DNA of 64,000 nt from Silicimonas algicola (GCF_003148765.1 NZ_QGGV01000002.1:1-64000); one strand, 5' to 3'. Positions 1-9,478 are shown, counted from the stretch's first letter. The notes: generated by a model not told the origin, from the letters alone. Made by a program: numbers and translations.

Positions 1-96
1 CTTCGCTTCCTCGCCCCGCAGGACCACACGCCCCTCCGCCACAGGCGCCCCATACGCCCGAAGCAACCCCTTCGCCTGGTATTCGTGGATGTTCAT
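1..96 (-). CDS. Succinyl-CoA/malate-CoA ligase beta subunit, N-terminal fragment (runs off the window)
   Basis: Only the first 32 codons are present. The visible protein begins MNIHEYQAKGLLRAYGAPV, the hallmark start of the ATP-grasp beta subunit of succinyl-CoA synthetase (SucC) and of its close relative malate-CoA ligase (MtkA). The ATG lies behind an AGGGAGGA ribosome binding site at about 102-109. It follows the isochorismatase-like gene on the same strand by 50 bases, so the two are probably co-transcribed. SucC forms succinyl-CoA in the TCA cycle, whereas MtkA activates malate in the serine cycle. The neighbouring serine-cycle genes make MtkA tempting, but the fragment looks at least as much like ordinary SucC and cannot decide. 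Confidence 0.8.
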   Translation of the reverse strand, partial: MNIHEYQAKGLLRAYGAPVAEGRVVLRGEEAK

Positions 97-146
97 GGGT
101 CCGTCCGTCCTCCCTTTGATCCCGGTCGTTCTGCCGGTTCTATCGT

Positions 147-683
147 TTACTTGATGAACTGAAGCATCTTCTTGAACTGGGGCGTGCCGGCCCGCCCGAG
201 CCATTCGAAGATGACCATCTCGGTGGTGACGATCCCCGCGCCATAGGCGTTCAGCCGCGCGATGCAGGCGGCTTCGCTTTCCATCGTGCGCGAGGCCGTG
301 GCGTCCGAGACGACAAAGACCTCGAAGCCTTCCTCGATCATGCTGGCCGCGGTCTGGACTACGCAGATGTGCGCCTCCATGCCCGCGAGGACCGCCTGGC
401 GCCGGCCGAGCGCGCGGAATGCGTCTGCGAAGGCGGGCTCCTCCATGCAGGAGAAGTGCATCTTGGGGACGATGGTGGCGTCGTTCGTGCGCAGCTCGGG
501 CACCGTGTGGCCCAGGCCCTGAGGATACTGTTCCGTCATCACGATCGGCACGCCCATCTCGACGGCCCCGGTCATCAGGGTGCGGGTGTTGCGGATCGTG
601 CGGGCAGGGGCCAGCATGGCGGGCACGAGACGTTCCTGCATGTCGATCACGACAAGCGCGGAATCGTCGGCGCGAATCAGCAT
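147..683 (-). CDS. Isochorismatase-like cysteine hydrolase
   Basis: This 178-residue protein has the full isochorismatase/nicotinamidase-like fold. The expected catalytic triad is visible: Asp14 in VVIDMQ, Lys74 in VPKMHFSC and Cys107 in EAHICVVQT. The segment TEQYPQGLGHTVPEL resembles the ISOC1/ISOC2 and YcaC-like subgroup, whose natural substrates are mostly unknown; family members hydrolyse amides, ureides or vinyl ethers. It lies upstream of the CoA-ligase beta subunit on the same strand and diverges from the gntR-oxc operon. Two tandem GATACCA half-sites lie 35-48 bases upstream of its start. A role in releasing oxalate from an amide such as oxamate is possible but has no direct support. 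Confidence 0.85.
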   Translation of the reverse strand: MLIRADDSALVVIDMQERLVPAMLAPARTIRNTRTLMTGAVEMGVPIVMTEQYPQGLGHTVPELRTNDATIVPKMHFSCMEEPAFADAFRALGRRQAVLAGMEAHICVVQTAASMIEEGFEVFVVSDATASRTMESEAACIARLNAYGAGIVTTEMVIFEWLGRAGTPQFKKMLQFIK

Positions 684-714
684 GTGGCGTCCCTCCCGAC
701 CTTTTCTAGGTCTG

Positions 715-731
715 TGGGATACCAGATACCA
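715..731. promoter_or_regulatory. Degenerate GntR operator: TGGGATACCA plus tandem GATACCA
   Basis: TGGGATACCA at 715-724 differs by one base from the perfect palindrome TGGTATACCA found at 904-913 and 14298-14307. GATACCA occurs twice head to tail (718-724 and 725-731). The site lies between the divergent isochorismatase and gntR genes, close to the isochorismatase start. Confidence 0.45.
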
Positions 732-903
732 ATCTCACGCGAAGCAATCAACACATAAGCCTTCCAGGACATCGTTTCAGGCATGAAAGAGTGCGCTTCA
801 AGCGGCAAAACATTCAAAGAAATAAACATATTGATCTGAACCTCGCGGCGGGTCTGGCCGATGGAGCGTCAAAAATGGATTGCCGGGCCGATTTCGTTGT
901 GTA

Positions 904-913
904 TGGTATACCA
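904..913. promoter_or_regulatory. Perfect palindrome TGGTATACCA, putative GntR/FCD operator
   Basis: This 10-base perfect palindrome ends 43 bases upstream of the GTG start of the gntR gene. TGGTATACCA-like sites are typical of FCD-type GntR regulators. An identical copy precedes glyA at 14298, which supports a shared regulon. Confidence 0.65.
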
Positions 914-956
914 CATGCCGCAGGGCATTCGGGACACAACATTGGGGGAGGTAACA

Positions 957-1667
957 GTGGTGCGGCTTAGTCCGATTCCGTCCAACTTTACCCTCAAGGA
1001 TCATGTCTACGATATGCTCAAGGGCGCCATCACCGAGATGGACATCTATCGCCAGGGCGCCGACCTCCGTCTGGATGAGCGCTCGCTGGCCGAACAGCTT
1101 GGCATCTCGCGCACTCCTCTGCGTGAAGCCATCGCCCGGCTGGAGCGCGATGGCCTCGTCCTCGTGGTGCCCCGCAAGGGCGTCTACGTGCAGCAGAAGA
1201 GCCTGACCGAGATCCTCGAGATGATCGTGGCCTGGGCGGCGCTGGAAAGCATGGCTGCGCGGCTTGCGACGGAGCGGGCCAGCGACGGCGAGATCGCGAG
1301 TCTCCGCAAGATCGCGGCGAAGTACAACGACGGGACGCTGGATACGCGGATCTCGGAGTATTCCGACGACAACATCCGCTTCCATCAGCGGATCCTCGAA
1401 ATCTCGAAGTGTGCACTTCTGAAGGAACTGGCCGACGGCCTGTTTCTCCACATGCACGCCGTCCGGCTGCGCGCGATGAGCGAAGGCGACCGCGTCCGGC
1501 GCTCGGTCGTCGACCATGCCGAGATCATCGAGGCGATCGAAAGCCGCGATCCCGACGAGGCAGAGCGCCGGGTGCGTGAACATACCATGCGGCTGCACGA
1601 GCATGTGCGGCGGACATGGACGAAACTCGAATTGAACCGGATCGCCGCAGCCGAAGCTGCGTCGTGA
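957..1667 (+). CDS. GntR family transcriptional regulator (FCD type), probable regulator of oxalate and serine-cycle genes
   Basis: The N-terminal winged helix is clear ([20 protein letters not shown], then a second segment ending in PRKGVYV). It is followed by an all-helical FCD ligand-binding domain with conserved Asp/His positions ([29 protein letters not shown]). I chose GTG at 957 (or GTG at 960) because GGGGGAGG at 944-951 sits at good spacing; an upstream ATG in frame at 861 would place the operator inside the gene. The predicted length is 236 residues, normal for the family. It stands immediately upstream of oxc and is likely co-transcribed and autoregulated through TGGTATACCA at 904-913. 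The ligand is unknown; oxalate, glyoxylate or a CoA ester would suit the context. Confidence 0.85.
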   Translation: MVRLSPIPSNFTLKDHVYDMLKGAITEMDIYRQGADLRLDERSLAEQLGISRTPLREAIARLERDGLVLVVPRKGVYVQQKSLTEILEMIVAWAALESMAARLATERASDGEIASLRKIAAKYNDGTLDTRISEYSDDNIRFHQRILEISKCALLKELADGLFLHMHAVRLRAMSEGDRVRRSVVDHAEIIEAIESRDPDEAERRVREHTMRLHEHVRRTWTKLELNRIAAAEAAS

Positions 1668-1680
1668 AAGAATGAAGAAC

Positions 1681-1699
1681 GCGCCGCAAGCGGCGGCGC
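1681..1699 (+). other. Intercistronic stem-loop before oxc
   Basis: GCGCCGC (1681-1687) pairs perfectly with GCGGCGC (1693-1699) around a five-base loop, just ahead of the oxc ribosome binding site at 1701-1707. There is no U-tract, so it is more likely an mRNA processing or stability element than a terminator. Confidence 0.4.
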
Positions 1700-1710
1700 C
1701 AGGGAGGAAA

Positions 1711-3486
1711 ATGATGGGAATCGCTGAATCGAGCGACGATCTGATGGCGCGGTCCGAATCCGCGCCCGAAACGCTGACCGACGGCTTTCACCTGCTGATC
1801 GACGCGCTGAAGCTGAACGGGGTCGAGACGATCTATAACGTCCCCGGCATCCCCATCACCGACCTCGGCCGTTATGCACAGGCCCAGGGTCTGCGGGTCC
1901 TGTCCTTCCGCCACGAGCAGCACGCCGGCTACGCGGCCGCCGCTGCGGGCTTTCTGACCAAGAAGCCCGGCATCTGCATGACCGTGTCGGCGCCGGGCTT
2001 TCTGAACGGCCTGACGGCGCTCGCCCATGCGACGACGAACTGCTGGCCGATGATCCTGATCTCGGGATCGTCGGAGCGCGAGATCGTGGACCTCCAGCGC
2101 GGCGACTACGAGGAGATGGACCAGTTGGCCATCGCCCGGCCGCACGCCAAGGCCGCCTATCGCATCCTTCATGCCGAAGACATCGGTCTCGGTGTCGCCC
2201 GCGCCATCCGCGCGGCGCTGACGGGACGTCCGGGCGGCGTCTACCTCGATGTGCCGGGCGCGCTTCTGGGGCAGGTCATGGACGCGGCCGAGGGGCAGAA
2301 GTCCCTCATCGAAGTGGTTGATCCCAATCCGAAAAGCGTGCCCGCCCCCGAAGCCATCGACCGCGCGGTTGACGTGCTGAAGTCGGCGAAGAAACCGCTC
2401 ATCATCATCGGCAAGGGCGCGGCATACGCCCAGTGCGACGACACGGTGAAGGAACTGGTCGAGACGCTCGGCTTCCCCTACCTGCCGATGTCGATGGCGA
2501 AGGGCCTTCTGCCCGACACGCATCCTCAGTGCGCCTCGGCCGCCCGGTCTCTGGTGCTGGCCGAAAGCGACTGCGTCTTCCTGATCGGCGCACGTCTCAA
2601 CTGGCTGCTCCAGCACGGGCAGGGCAAGTCGTGGGGCGAGAAGGGTACCAAGAAATTCGTCCAGATCGACATCGAGCCGACCGAGATGGACTCCAACCAG
2701 AAGATCGCGGCGCCCCTTATCGGCGACATCGAGAGCTGCTCGAAGGCGCTCTTGAAGGCCATGGGGTCCGACTGGAAGAAGCCCGACGAAAGCTGGACCG
2801 GCAAGGTCCGCGAAAAGGTCGAGGGCAACGTCGCCAAGATGGCGCCGCGCCTGAAGAACAACAACTCGCCGATGGACTACCAAGGCTCGCTCGGCGTGCT
2901 GAAGGACCTGATCGCCGAGAACCCGGATGTCGTGCTGGTGAACGAGGGCGCCAACGCTCTCGACCAGGCGCGTTCGATCATCGACATCTTCAAGCCGCGC
3001 AAGCGCCTCGACGTGGGCACTTGGGGTATCATGGGGATCGGCATGGGCTCGGCCGTGGCCGCAGCCGTCGAGACCGGCAACCAGGTCCTGGCGGTCGAGG
3101 GTGACAGCGCCTTCGGGTTCTGCGGCATGGAGATCGAGACGATCTGCCGCTACGACCTGCCGGTCTGCATCGTCATCATGAACAACAACGGCATCTATCG
3201 CGGCGACGGCACCAACTGGTCGGGCGGCGAGGATCCGGCGACGACCGTGTTCGTCAAGGGCTCGCGCTACGACAAGATGATGGAGGCCTTCGGCGGCGTC
3301 GGCGTTCACGTCGACAACCCCGACGCGCTGCGCGAGGCCGTGAAGGCAGCCTTCGCCAGCCGGAAGCCGACCCTCATCAACGCGGTCATCGCCGAAGACG
3401 CGGGCCGCGAGAGCGGCAACATCGGCAACCTCAACCCGTCCTCGGTCGTGGCGCAGGCGCGCTACCCGCAGGCCAAGAAGATCTGA
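1711..3486 (+). CDS. oxc: Oxalyl-CoA decarboxylase
   Basis: This ThDP- and Mg-dependent enzyme converts oxalyl-CoA to formyl-CoA and CO2. The three-domain acetolactate-synthase fold is evident: an N-terminal pyrimidine-binding domain with the activating Glu ([12 protein letters not shown], near residue 69), a central domain, and a C-terminal ThDP domain with [14 protein letters not shown] followed by [11 protein letters not shown] near residues 464-500. The stretch [16 protein letters not shown] is characteristic of Oxc. The start is ATG 1711 or 1714, because AGGGAGG at 1701-1707 precedes them; an ATG at 1672 lacks a site and would run through the stem-loop. The length of about 590 residues slightly exceeds the usual 565-570 through an N-terminal tail. 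The gene is directly followed by frc, its pathway partner. Confidence 0.95.
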   Translation: MMGIAESSDDLMARSESAPETLTDGFHLLIDALKLNGVETIYNVPGIPITDLGRYAQAQGLRVLSFRHEQHAGYAAAAAGFLTKKPGICMTVSAPGFLNGLTALAHATTNCWPMILISGSSEREIVDLQRGDYEEMDQLAIARPHAKAAYRILHAEDIGLGVARAIRAALTGRPGGVYLDVPGALLGQVMDAAEGQKSLIEVVDPNPKSVPAPEAIDRAVDVLKSAKKPLIIIGKGAAYAQCDDTVKELVETLGFPYLPMSMAKGLLPDTHPQCASAARSLVLAESDCVFLIGARLNWLLQHGQGKSWGEKGTKKFVQIDIEPTEMDSNQKIAAPLIGDIESCSKALLKAMGSDWKKPDESWTGKVREKVEGNVAKMAPRLKNNNSPMDYQGSLGVLKDLIAENPDVVLVNEGANALDQARSIIDIFKPRKRLDVGTWGIMGIGMGSAVAAAVETGNQVLAVEGDSAFGFCGMEIETICRYDLPVCIVIMNNNGIYRGDGTNWSGGEDPATTVFVKGSRYDKMMEAFGGVGVHVDNPDALREAVKAAFASRKPTLINAVIAEDAGRESGNIGNLNPSSVVAQARYPQAKKI

Positions 3487-3503
3487 TCGGAGGACCAGGA
3501 CAG

Positions 3504-4778
3504 ATGAAAGCGCTCGAAGGCGTCAAGATCCTCGACTTCACGCACGTCCAGTCAGGCCCGACCTGCACGCAGCTTCTGGCGTGGTTCGGTGCGGACGTCA
3601 TCAAGGTCGAACAGCCCGGCGTGGGCGATGCGACCCGCAAGCAGCTCGTGGATGTGCCGGGGGCCGACAGCCTCTACTTCACGATGCTGAACCACAACAA
3701 ACGCTCGATCGAGCTGAACGCGAAGAACGAGACCGGCAAGGCCGTCCTGACGCGCCTGATCGAGGAGTGCGACGTCCTCGTCGAGAACTTCGCGCCGGGC
3801 GCGCTCGACCGCATGGGCTTCTCGTGGGACCGGATCCAGGAGATCAACCCGCGCATCATCATGGCCTCGGTCAAGGGCTTCGGCCCCGGCAAGTACGAGG
3901 ACTGCAAGGTTTACGAGAACGTGGCCCAATGCGCTGGCGGCGCCGCCTCGACGACCGGCTTCCTCGACGGGCCACCGCTTGTCACCGGCGCGCAGATCGG
4001 CGACTCGGGTACGGGCCTTCACCTTGCGCTCGGCATCGTCACCGCGCTGTTCCAGCGCGAGAAGTCGGGTCGCGGCCAGAAGGTCCTGGCCCCGATGCAG
4101 GACGGGGTCATCAACCTCTGCCGCGTAAAGCTGCGCGACCAGCAGCGCCTTGCGACAGGACCGCTCAAGGAATACTCGCAGTTTGGCGAGGGCATCCCCT
4201 TCGGCGACGCGACACCGCGCGCGGGCAACGACTCGGGCGGCGGACAGCCGGGCCGGATCCTCAAGTGCAAGGGCTGGGAGACCGACCCGAACGCCTACAC
4301 CTACTTCATCATCCAGGCAGCGGTCTGGGAGAAGGTCTGCGACGTCATCGACGAGCCAGAATGGAAGACTGCCCCCGGCTTCGCCAAACCCGCCGACCGG
4401 CTGGACAAGCTGAACCAGATCTTCTCGCGCATCGAAGAGTGGACGATGACCAAGACCAAGTTCGAGGTCATGGACACCTGCAATCCTCTGGACATCCCCG
4501 TGGGCCCGATCCTGTCCACGAAGGAGATCATGGAAGACGAGGGACTGCGCGCCACCGGCACGATCGTCGACGTCGATCACCCCGAGCGCGGCCGCTACGT
4601 CTCGGTCGGTTGCCCGATCAAGCTGTCGGACAGCCCCGTCGAGGTGGTCCGTTCGCCGCTTCTGGGTGAGCATACCGTCGAGATCCTGCAGCAGGTGCTG
4701 GGCTACGAAGGCGACGAACTGGAGAAGGTGATCTCCTCCGGTGCGGTTGGCGAGGCACGGAAAGTGGCCGCCGAATAG
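3504..4778 (+). CDS. frc: Formyl-CoA:oxalate CoA-transferase
   Basis: This family III (CaiB/BaiF) CoA-transferase makes oxalyl-CoA and formate from formyl-CoA and oxalate, priming the Oxc cycle. At 424 residues it matches characterised Frc proteins in length. The catalytic Asp is Asp167 in [18 protein letters not shown]. Gln16 in HVQSGPTC and the glycine-rich loop DSGGGQPG near residues 243-250 also match Frc. The start at 3504 is preceded by CGGAGGA, 17 bases after the oxc stop, consistent with tight co-transcription. Its formate product can enter the folate pool through the fhs gene two genes downstream. Confidence 0.95.
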   Translation: MKALEGVKILDFTHVQSGPTCTQLLAWFGADVIKVEQPGVGDATRKQLVDVPGADSLYFTMLNHNKRSIELNAKNETGKAVLTRLIEECDVLVENFAPGALDRMGFSWDRIQEINPRIIMASVKGFGPGKYEDCKVYENVAQCAGGAASTTGFLDGPPLVTGAQIGDSGTGLHLALGIVTALFQREKSGRGQKVLAPMQDGVINLCRVKLRDQQRLATGPLKEYSQFGEGIPFGDATPRAGNDSGGGQPGRILKCKGWETDPNAYTYFIIQAAVWEKVCDVIDEPEWKTAPGFAKPADRLDKLNQIFSRIEEWTMTKTKFEVMDTCNPLDIPVGPILSTKEIMEDEGLRATGTIVDVDHPERGRYVSVGCPIKLSDSPVEVVRSPLLGEHTVEILQQVLGYEGDELEKVISSGAVGEARKVAAE

Positions 4779-4787
4779 ACGAAGAAC

Positions 4788-4818
4788 CGGCGGGACGCGA
4801 CACAGAGCGCGCCCGCCG
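4788..4818 (+). other. Intercistronic inverted repeat between frc and the formyltransferase gene
   Basis: CGGCGGG (4788-4794) is complementary to CCCGCCG (4812-4818) with a 17-base loop. It lies in the 58-base gap after frc and has no U-tract. It may stabilise or process the operon transcript. Confidence 0.3.
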
Positions 4819-4836
4819 CACACAGGGAGAGTCTGA

Positions 4837-5754
4837 ATGAAATTGATCGTGATGGGCCAGCAGGCGTTCGGCAAGGACGTCCTCGCCAAGCTCCTCGACA
4901 CCGGAACCGACGAAGTCGTGGCCGTCTATTGCGAGCCCGACCGGGACGGAAAGCCGGTCGACCCGATCAAGGAATACGCGCTGGAGAAGGGATTGCCGGT
5001 CGAGCAGCCGGCGAACTTCGACGCGCAGGAGACGCTCGACACCCTCAGGGGCTACGGCGCCGATCTCATGGTGATGGCCTTCGTCAACGTCTTCGTCCCC
5101 GAAGCCGCGCGCGACACGCCGACCCACGGCTCGATCTGCTTCCACCCCTCGCTTCTGCCGCTCCACCGCGGTCCCTCGGCCGTCAACTGGCCGATCATCA
5201 TGGGCTCGAAGAAGTCAGGCTTCTCGTGGTTCTATCCCTCGGACGGTCTCGACGAGGGCGACAGCCTGATGCAGTGGGACTGCGAGATCGGCCCCGACGA
5301 CACGGTGATCGACCTCTACTTCAAGAAGATTTACCCCGTCGCCGTCGACAGCGTGCTCGATGTCGTCGACCTCTATCGCAACGGCACCCCGCCGCGCATC
5401 GTCCCCGACGAAAGCGAAGCGACCTATGAGCGGCGCTGCACGACGAAGCACTCCGAGATCAACTGGAACCGGCTTGTCGGCCAGGTCTACGACCTGATCC
5501 GCGGCACCAATCCCGCGCCAGGTGCGTGGACGACGCACAACGGCAAGACCGTCGGCATCTTCGACAGCGTCCGCGTCCCGGGCGACGGCATCTCGTCGCG
5601 CGTCCGCGCGATCGGCGATGACGGGATCGAGGTGCAATGCGTCGGCGGCCGAATACTCGTCAAGCGCGTCCGGCCCGAAGGTGGCGGCAAGGTGTCCGCC
5701 GCCGAGTGGGCATCCGAAGTCGGCCTGAAGGTCGGCGACGAACTTGGAAACTGA
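4837..5754 (+). CDS. Stand-alone formyltransferase/hydrolase domain protein, similar to the N-terminal domain of 10-formyl-THF dehydrogenase
   Basis: The 305-residue protein has a formyl-transferase N-domain (residues about 1-200) and a methionyl-tRNA-formyltransferase-like C-domain. The motif GSICFHPSLLPLHRGPSAVNW matches the hydrolase domain of 10-formyl-THF dehydrogenase (ALDH1L1), with catalytic His103 and Asp142 (SDGLDEGD). The Asn that methionyl-tRNA formyltransferase uses in NVHxSLLP is Cys101 here, which argues against tRNA formylation. Its place between frc and fhs indicates a formyl-group reaction in oxalate metabolism: either 10-formyl-THF hydrolysis, balancing C1 units, or formyl transfer from formyl-CoA to THF. 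The fused aldehyde-dehydrogenase part of ALDH1L1 is absent. The family call is firm; the exact reaction is inference. Confidence 0.85.
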   Translation: MKLIVMGQQAFGKDVLAKLLDTGTDEVVAVYCEPDRDGKPVDPIKEYALEKGLPVEQPANFDAQETLDTLRGYGADLMVMAFVNVFVPEAARDTPTHGSICFHPSLLPLHRGPSAVNWPIIMGSKKSGFSWFYPSDGLDEGDSLMQWDCEIGPDDTVIDLYFKKIYPVAVDSVLDVVDLYRNGTPPRIVPDESEATYERRCTTKHSEINWNRLVGQVYDLIRGTNPAPGAWTTHNGKTVGIFDSVRVPGDGISSRVRAIGDDGIEVQCVGGRILVKRVRPEGGGKVSAAEWASEVGLKVGDELGN

Positions 5755-5781
5755 AATCAAGACTCCGGAAAGAACACACAC

Positions 5782-7449
5782 ATGTCCGATATCGAAATCG
5801 CCCGCGCCGCCAAGAAGAAGTCGATCCAGGAGATCGGCACGAAGGTCGGCATCCCGACCGAGCACCTGCTGCCCTATGGCCACGACAAGGCGAAGGTCAG
5901 CCAGGAGTTCATCAACTCGGTGCAGGACCGCCCGAACGGCAAGCTGATCCTCGTGACCGCCGTCAACCCGACGCCGGCCGGCGAGGGCAAGACGACCACG
6001 ACCGTGGGTCTCGGCGACGGTCTGAACGCCATCGGCAAGAAGGCGATGATCTGCATCCGCGAAGCTTCGCTCGGGCCGAACTTCGGGATGAAGGGTGGCG
6101 CTGCCGGCGGCGGCTATGCGCAGATCGTCCCGATGGAGGACATGAACCTCCACTTCACCGGCGACTTCCACGCCATCACCAGCGCCCACTCGCTGCTGTC
6201 GGCGATGCTCGACAACCACATCTACTGGGGCAATGAGCAGCAGATCGACGTGCGCCGCGTCGCCTGGCGCCGGGTCGTCGACATGAACGACCGTTCGCTG
6301 CGCCAGATCACGTCCAGCCTCGGCGGCGTCGCCAACGGCTATCCGCGCGAGGATGGGTTCGACATCACCGTGGCTTCCGAGGTCATGGCGATCCTCTGCC
6401 TGTCGAACGATCTGAAAGATCTTCAGAAGCGGCTCGGCGACATGATTGTGGCCTATCGCCGTGACAAGACGCCGGTCTACTGCCGCGACATCAAGGCCGA
6501 CGGCGCCATGACCGTGCTCCTCAAGGACGCGATGCAGCCGAACCTCGTGCAGACGCTCGAGAACAACCCGGCCTTCGTCCACGGCGGCCCCTTCGCCAAC
6601 ATCGCGCATGGCTGCAACTCGGTCATCGCGACCAAGACCGCTCTCAAGCTGGCCGATTACGTCGTGACCGAGGCCGGCTTCGGCGCGGATCTGGGCGCCG
6701 AGAAGTTCATGGACATCAAGTGCCGCAAGGCGGGCCTGGCCCCCGACGCCGTCGTGCTGGTGGCGACCGTCCGCGCGCTGAAGATGAACGGAGGCGTCAA
6801 GAAGGACGATCTCGGCAAGGAAAGCGTCGACGCGGTCAAGAAGGGCTGCGCCAACCTTGGCCGGCACATCGAGAACCTCAAGCAGTTCGGCGTGTCCGTG
6901 GTCGTGGCGATCAACCACTTCGTCAAGGACACCGACGCCGAGATCCAGGCCGTCATCGACTTTGTGGCGACCCAGGGCTCCGAGGCGATCCTCGCCAAGC
7001 ATTGGGCCGACGGCTCGAAGGGCTCGGCCGACCTTGCGCGGAAGGTGGTCGAGGTGGTCGAGCGCGGCAAGTCCAACTTCGCGCCGCTCTATCCCGACGA
7101 GATGCCGCTCTTCGAGAAGATCGAGACCATCGCCAAGCGCATCTACCGGGCCGACGAGGTGATCGCGGACACAAAGGTCCGGGGCCAGCTCAAGGAATGG
7201 GAAGAGCAGGGCTACGGCCATCTTCCGGTCTGCATGGCCAAGACGCAGTACAGCTTCACCACCGACCCGAACCGCCGCGGCGCGCCCACGGGCCATTCGC
7301 TGCCGGTGCGCGAAGTGCGGCTGTCGGCCGGCGCGGGCTTCATCGTCGTCGTCTGCGGCGACATCATGACCATGCCGGGCCTGCCGCGCGTGCCGTCGGC
7401 GGAAAGCATCTATCTGAACGACGACGGCCAGATCGAAGGTCTGTTCTGA
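5782..7449 (+). CDS. fhs: Formate-tetrahydrofolate ligase
   Basis: This 555-residue enzyme makes 10-formyl-THF from formate, THF and ATP. The nucleotide loop [12 protein letters not shown] spans residues 63-74, followed by the [14 protein letters not shown] and [22 protein letters not shown] segments typical of the family, and the C-terminal [10 protein letters not shown]. The length is normal. The ATG follows the formyltransferase gene by 27 bases. In this operon it captures formate released from oxalate and feeds the C1 pool used by serine hydroxymethyltransferase. A methylene-THF dehydrogenase/cyclohydrolase, needed for the next steps, is not in the window. Confidence 0.97.
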   Translation: MSDIEIARAAKKKSIQEIGTKVGIPTEHLLPYGHDKAKVSQEFINSVQDRPNGKLILVTAVNPTPAGEGKTTTTVGLGDGLNAIGKKAMICIREASLGPNFGMKGGAAGGGYAQIVPMEDMNLHFTGDFHAITSAHSLLSAMLDNHIYWGNEQQIDVRRVAWRRVVDMNDRSLRQITSSLGGVANGYPREDGFDITVASEVMAILCLSNDLKDLQKRLGDMIVAYRRDKTPVYCRDIKADGAMTVLLKDAMQPNLVQTLENNPAFVHGGPFANIAHGCNSVIATKTALKLADYVVTEAGFGADLGAEKFMDIKCRKAGLAPDAVVLVATVRALKMNGGVKKDDLGKESVDAVKKGCANLGRHIENLKQFGVSVVVAINHFVKDTDAEIQAVIDFVATQGSEAILAKHWADGSKGSADLARKVVEVVERGKSNFAPLYPDEMPLFEKIETIAKRIYRADEVIADTKVRGQLKEWEEQGYGHLPVCMAKTQYSFTTDPNRRGAPTGHSLPVREVRLSAGAGFIVVVCGDIMTMPGLPRVPSAESIYLNDDGQIEGLF

Positions 7450-7460
7450 AACACGACGCA

Positions 7461-7484
7461 CGCGCCGCCGCCGCAGGCGGCGCG
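7461..7484 (+). other. Intercistronic stem-loop between fhs and the UspA gene
   Basis: A perfect 9-base-pair stem, CGCGCCGCC (7461-7469) with GGCGGCGCG (7476-7484), closes a six-base loop. It sits just before the AGGGAGGA ribosome binding site at 7493-7500. No U-run follows, so it looks like a processing or stability hairpin. Confidence 0.5.
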
Positions 7485-7504
7485 TCACCACAAGGGAGGA
7501 CACC

Positions 7505-8359
7505 GTGCTAGACAAGATCCTCGTACCGGTCAGGGGCGACGGCAAGGGCGACAACGTCCTCGCTCACGCGGCGGCATTGGCGAAACGCTTCGGTTCGCAC
7601 ATCGTCGTGGCCCACTGCCGGGCACGCCCGGAAGACCTCATGCCGTTCGGCGTGCCGCTGCCGTCCTTCGTGCGCGACCAGCTCCTCAAGCAGTCCTACG
7701 ATCTCGCCGACGAGGTCGAGCAGGGGCTCCGGGCCGAGCTGCACGCCCTCGCGATGAGCCTCGGCCTGAGCGAAACCGATCCTCCCCACGGCGGATCCGC
7801 GACCATCTCGTTCGTCGAGCAGACGGGCCGCATGGTCGACGTCATCAAGACGCATGGACGCCTTGCGGACCTGATCGCCGTGCCGAAGCCCGACCGCGAC
7901 CGCAACATCGGCGTGAACTCGCTGAAGACGGCGCTTTTCCGCACTGGCCGTCCCGTCCTGATGTGCCCGCACCAGGACACCATCCCGGCCGATATCGGCG
8001 CGCATCTGACGATCGGGTGGAACGGCTCGATGGAGGCGGCGCGTGCCGTCGCCCTGACGCTTCCTCTGATCGGCGCGGCCGAAAAGGTCACCATCCTGTC
8101 CAGCGGGCAGGGCGAACCGAACGGGGCGATGACCTCGGATCTGGTCGAATATCTCGCGCTTCGAAATGTGAAAGCCGAAGTGGCAACATTCAATTCCCGC
8201 AATCCCGGCAAGGGATTGCTTGATGAGACACGTGCAGTTGGGGCTACACTGCTCGTCATGGGTGCCTACGGCGACAGCCACGAACGAGAGACGCTGTTCG
8301 GCGGAAACACCCAGACGGTAGTCGACGAAGCGACCCTGCCTGTCGTGATGGTGCACTGA
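7505..8359 (+). CDS. Universal stress protein, tandem UspA-type
   Basis: The 284-residue protein carries two UspA-like alpha/beta domains, roughly residues 1-155 and 160-284. The second ends in the typical GAYGDSHERETLFGGNTQTVV followed by LPVVMVH, containing the ATP-binding G-x2-G-x9-G pattern; the first domain lacks a full nucleotide motif. The start is GTG 7505 with AGGGAGGA at 7493-7500. It lies inside the oxalate operon between fhs and the transporter genes. UspA proteins often accompany tripartite transporters and may tune transporter or stress responses, but no specific role can be read from the sequence. Confidence 0.85.
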   Translation: MLDKILVPVRGDGKGDNVLAHAAALAKRFGSHIVVAHCRARPEDLMPFGVPLPSFVRDQLLKQSYDLADEVEQGLRAELHALAMSLGLSETDPPHGGSATISFVEQTGRMVDVIKTHGRLADLIAVPKPDRDRNIGVNSLKTALFRTGRPVLMCPHQDTIPADIGAHLTIGWNGSMEAARAVALTLPLIGAAEKVTILSSGQGEPNGAMTSDLVEYLALRNVKAEVATFNSRNPGKGLLDETRAVGATLLVMGAYGDSHERETLFGGNTQTVVDEATLPVVMVH

Positions 8360-8471
8360 AGGAACGACCCGCGGCGCACGCACCCGCCGCAGAAGAAGAA
8401 CGGCACGTCAAGAAGCCGGCTATCGATAAAGTGAGACCTGCAATCATGCAGAACCAACAGTGGAGGATACT

Positions 8472-9443
8472 ATGAAAGTGACCAAGCGCACATTCCTCGG
8501 CCTTGCCGGGGCTTCGGCGATTGCCTTGTCCGCGGCGCCCGCCGTGGCGCAGGGCTGGGAGCCGACCCGTCCGATCGACTTCGTCATCATGGCGGGTCCC
8601 GGCGGCGGTGCAGACCAGATCGCCCGCTTCATCCAGTCTGTCGTCGAGAAGAACGACATGGCTCCGCGTCCGCTCGTTCCGAACAACAAGGGCGGCGGTT
8701 CCGGTGCCGAGGCGCTGATCTGGCTCAACAACGCCAGCGACCCGGATCACACGATCCTCGTGACGCTGAACTCGTTCTTCTCCACGCCGATCCGTCAGCC
8801 CGACCTCGGGATCGACATCATGACTTTCACGCCGATCGCGATGATGGGCGTCGATCCCTTCGCGCTGTGGGTCCACAAGGACAGCGGCATCGAAAGCTTC
8901 GAGCAGTGGGTCGAGACCGTGAAGGGCGCCAATGGCGATTATGTCACGGGCGGAACCGGCACCGGTCAGGAAGACAGCATCGTCTTCGCCTACACCAACA
9001 ACGCCTTCGACATGAACTCGAAGTACATCCCGTTCGATGGTGGCGGCGCTGTTGCGGCGGCTCTTGCCGGCCAGCAGATCCAGGCGACCGTGAACAACCC
9101 CGCGGAAGCGCGTGGCTTCTTCCAGTCGGGCGACGTGCGTCCCCTCCTGGTGTTCTCGGACGAAGAGATGCCGGCCTATCCGGGCATCCCGACGATGAAG
9201 TCGAAAGGTCACGACTTCAGCTACTACAATCAGCGGGCCGTCGTCGGTGCGCCGGGCATGTCGGACGAGGCAGCGGCTTACTATCAGGACCTGTTCAAGA
9301 AGGTCTACGAGTCGCCGGAATGGCAGGGCTATCTCGAGTCCGAGTCGCTTTCGCCGCTCTGGATGAACCCGGAAGAGCAGAAGGCCTACTGGGAGCTCCA
9401 GATGGACGTGCACAAGCAGTTGCTGGCCGAAATCGGCAACTGA
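8472..9443 (+). CDS. Tripartite tricarboxylate transporter (TTT) substrate-binding protein, TctC family
   Basis: This 323-residue periplasmic protein starts with a classic signal peptide (KVTKRTFLGLAGASAIAL, cleavage near AVAQG). It has the Bug/TctC fold, with the ligand-loop stretch MAGPGGGADQIARF and NNKGGGSGAEAL. ATG 8472 is chosen because GGAGG at 8462-8466 precedes it; GTG 8460 in frame would overlap that site. It is the first of three transporter genes (TctC-TctB-TctA) downstream of oxc, frc and fhs. The most economical guess is that it delivers oxalate or a related C2 acid, but family members bind many carboxylates. Confidence 0.9.
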   Translation: MKVTKRTFLGLAGASAIALSAAPAVAQGWEPTRPIDFVIMAGPGGGADQIARFIQSVVEKNDMAPRPLVPNNKGGGSGAEALIWLNNASDPDHTILVTLNSFFSTPIRQPDLGIDIMTFTPIAMMGVDPFALWVHKDSGIESFEQWVETVKGANGDYVTGGTGTGQEDSIVFAYTNNAFDMNSKYIPFDGGGAVAAALAGQQIQATVNNPAEARGFFQSGDVRPLLVFSDEEMPAYPGIPTMKSKGHDFSYYNQRAVVGAPGMSDEAAAYYQDLFKKVYESPEWQGYLESESLSPLWMNPEEQKAYWELQMDVHKQLLAEIGN

Positions 9444-9478
9444 CGACCACGCGTAACTGAAAACAGGGAGGGCTGGCC

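Noticed and set aside
5215-7554. A 779-codon minus-strand frame opposite fhs
   Set aside because: It is a shadow of the formyltransferase, fhs and UspA reading frames, with a composition rich in His, Asp and Arg and no family match.
8438-8451. A short palindrome CTGCA-ATCA-TGCAG ahead of the oxalate TctC gene
   Set aside because: Five-base arms around four bases are expected by chance in this much DNA. No second copy was seen at related genes.
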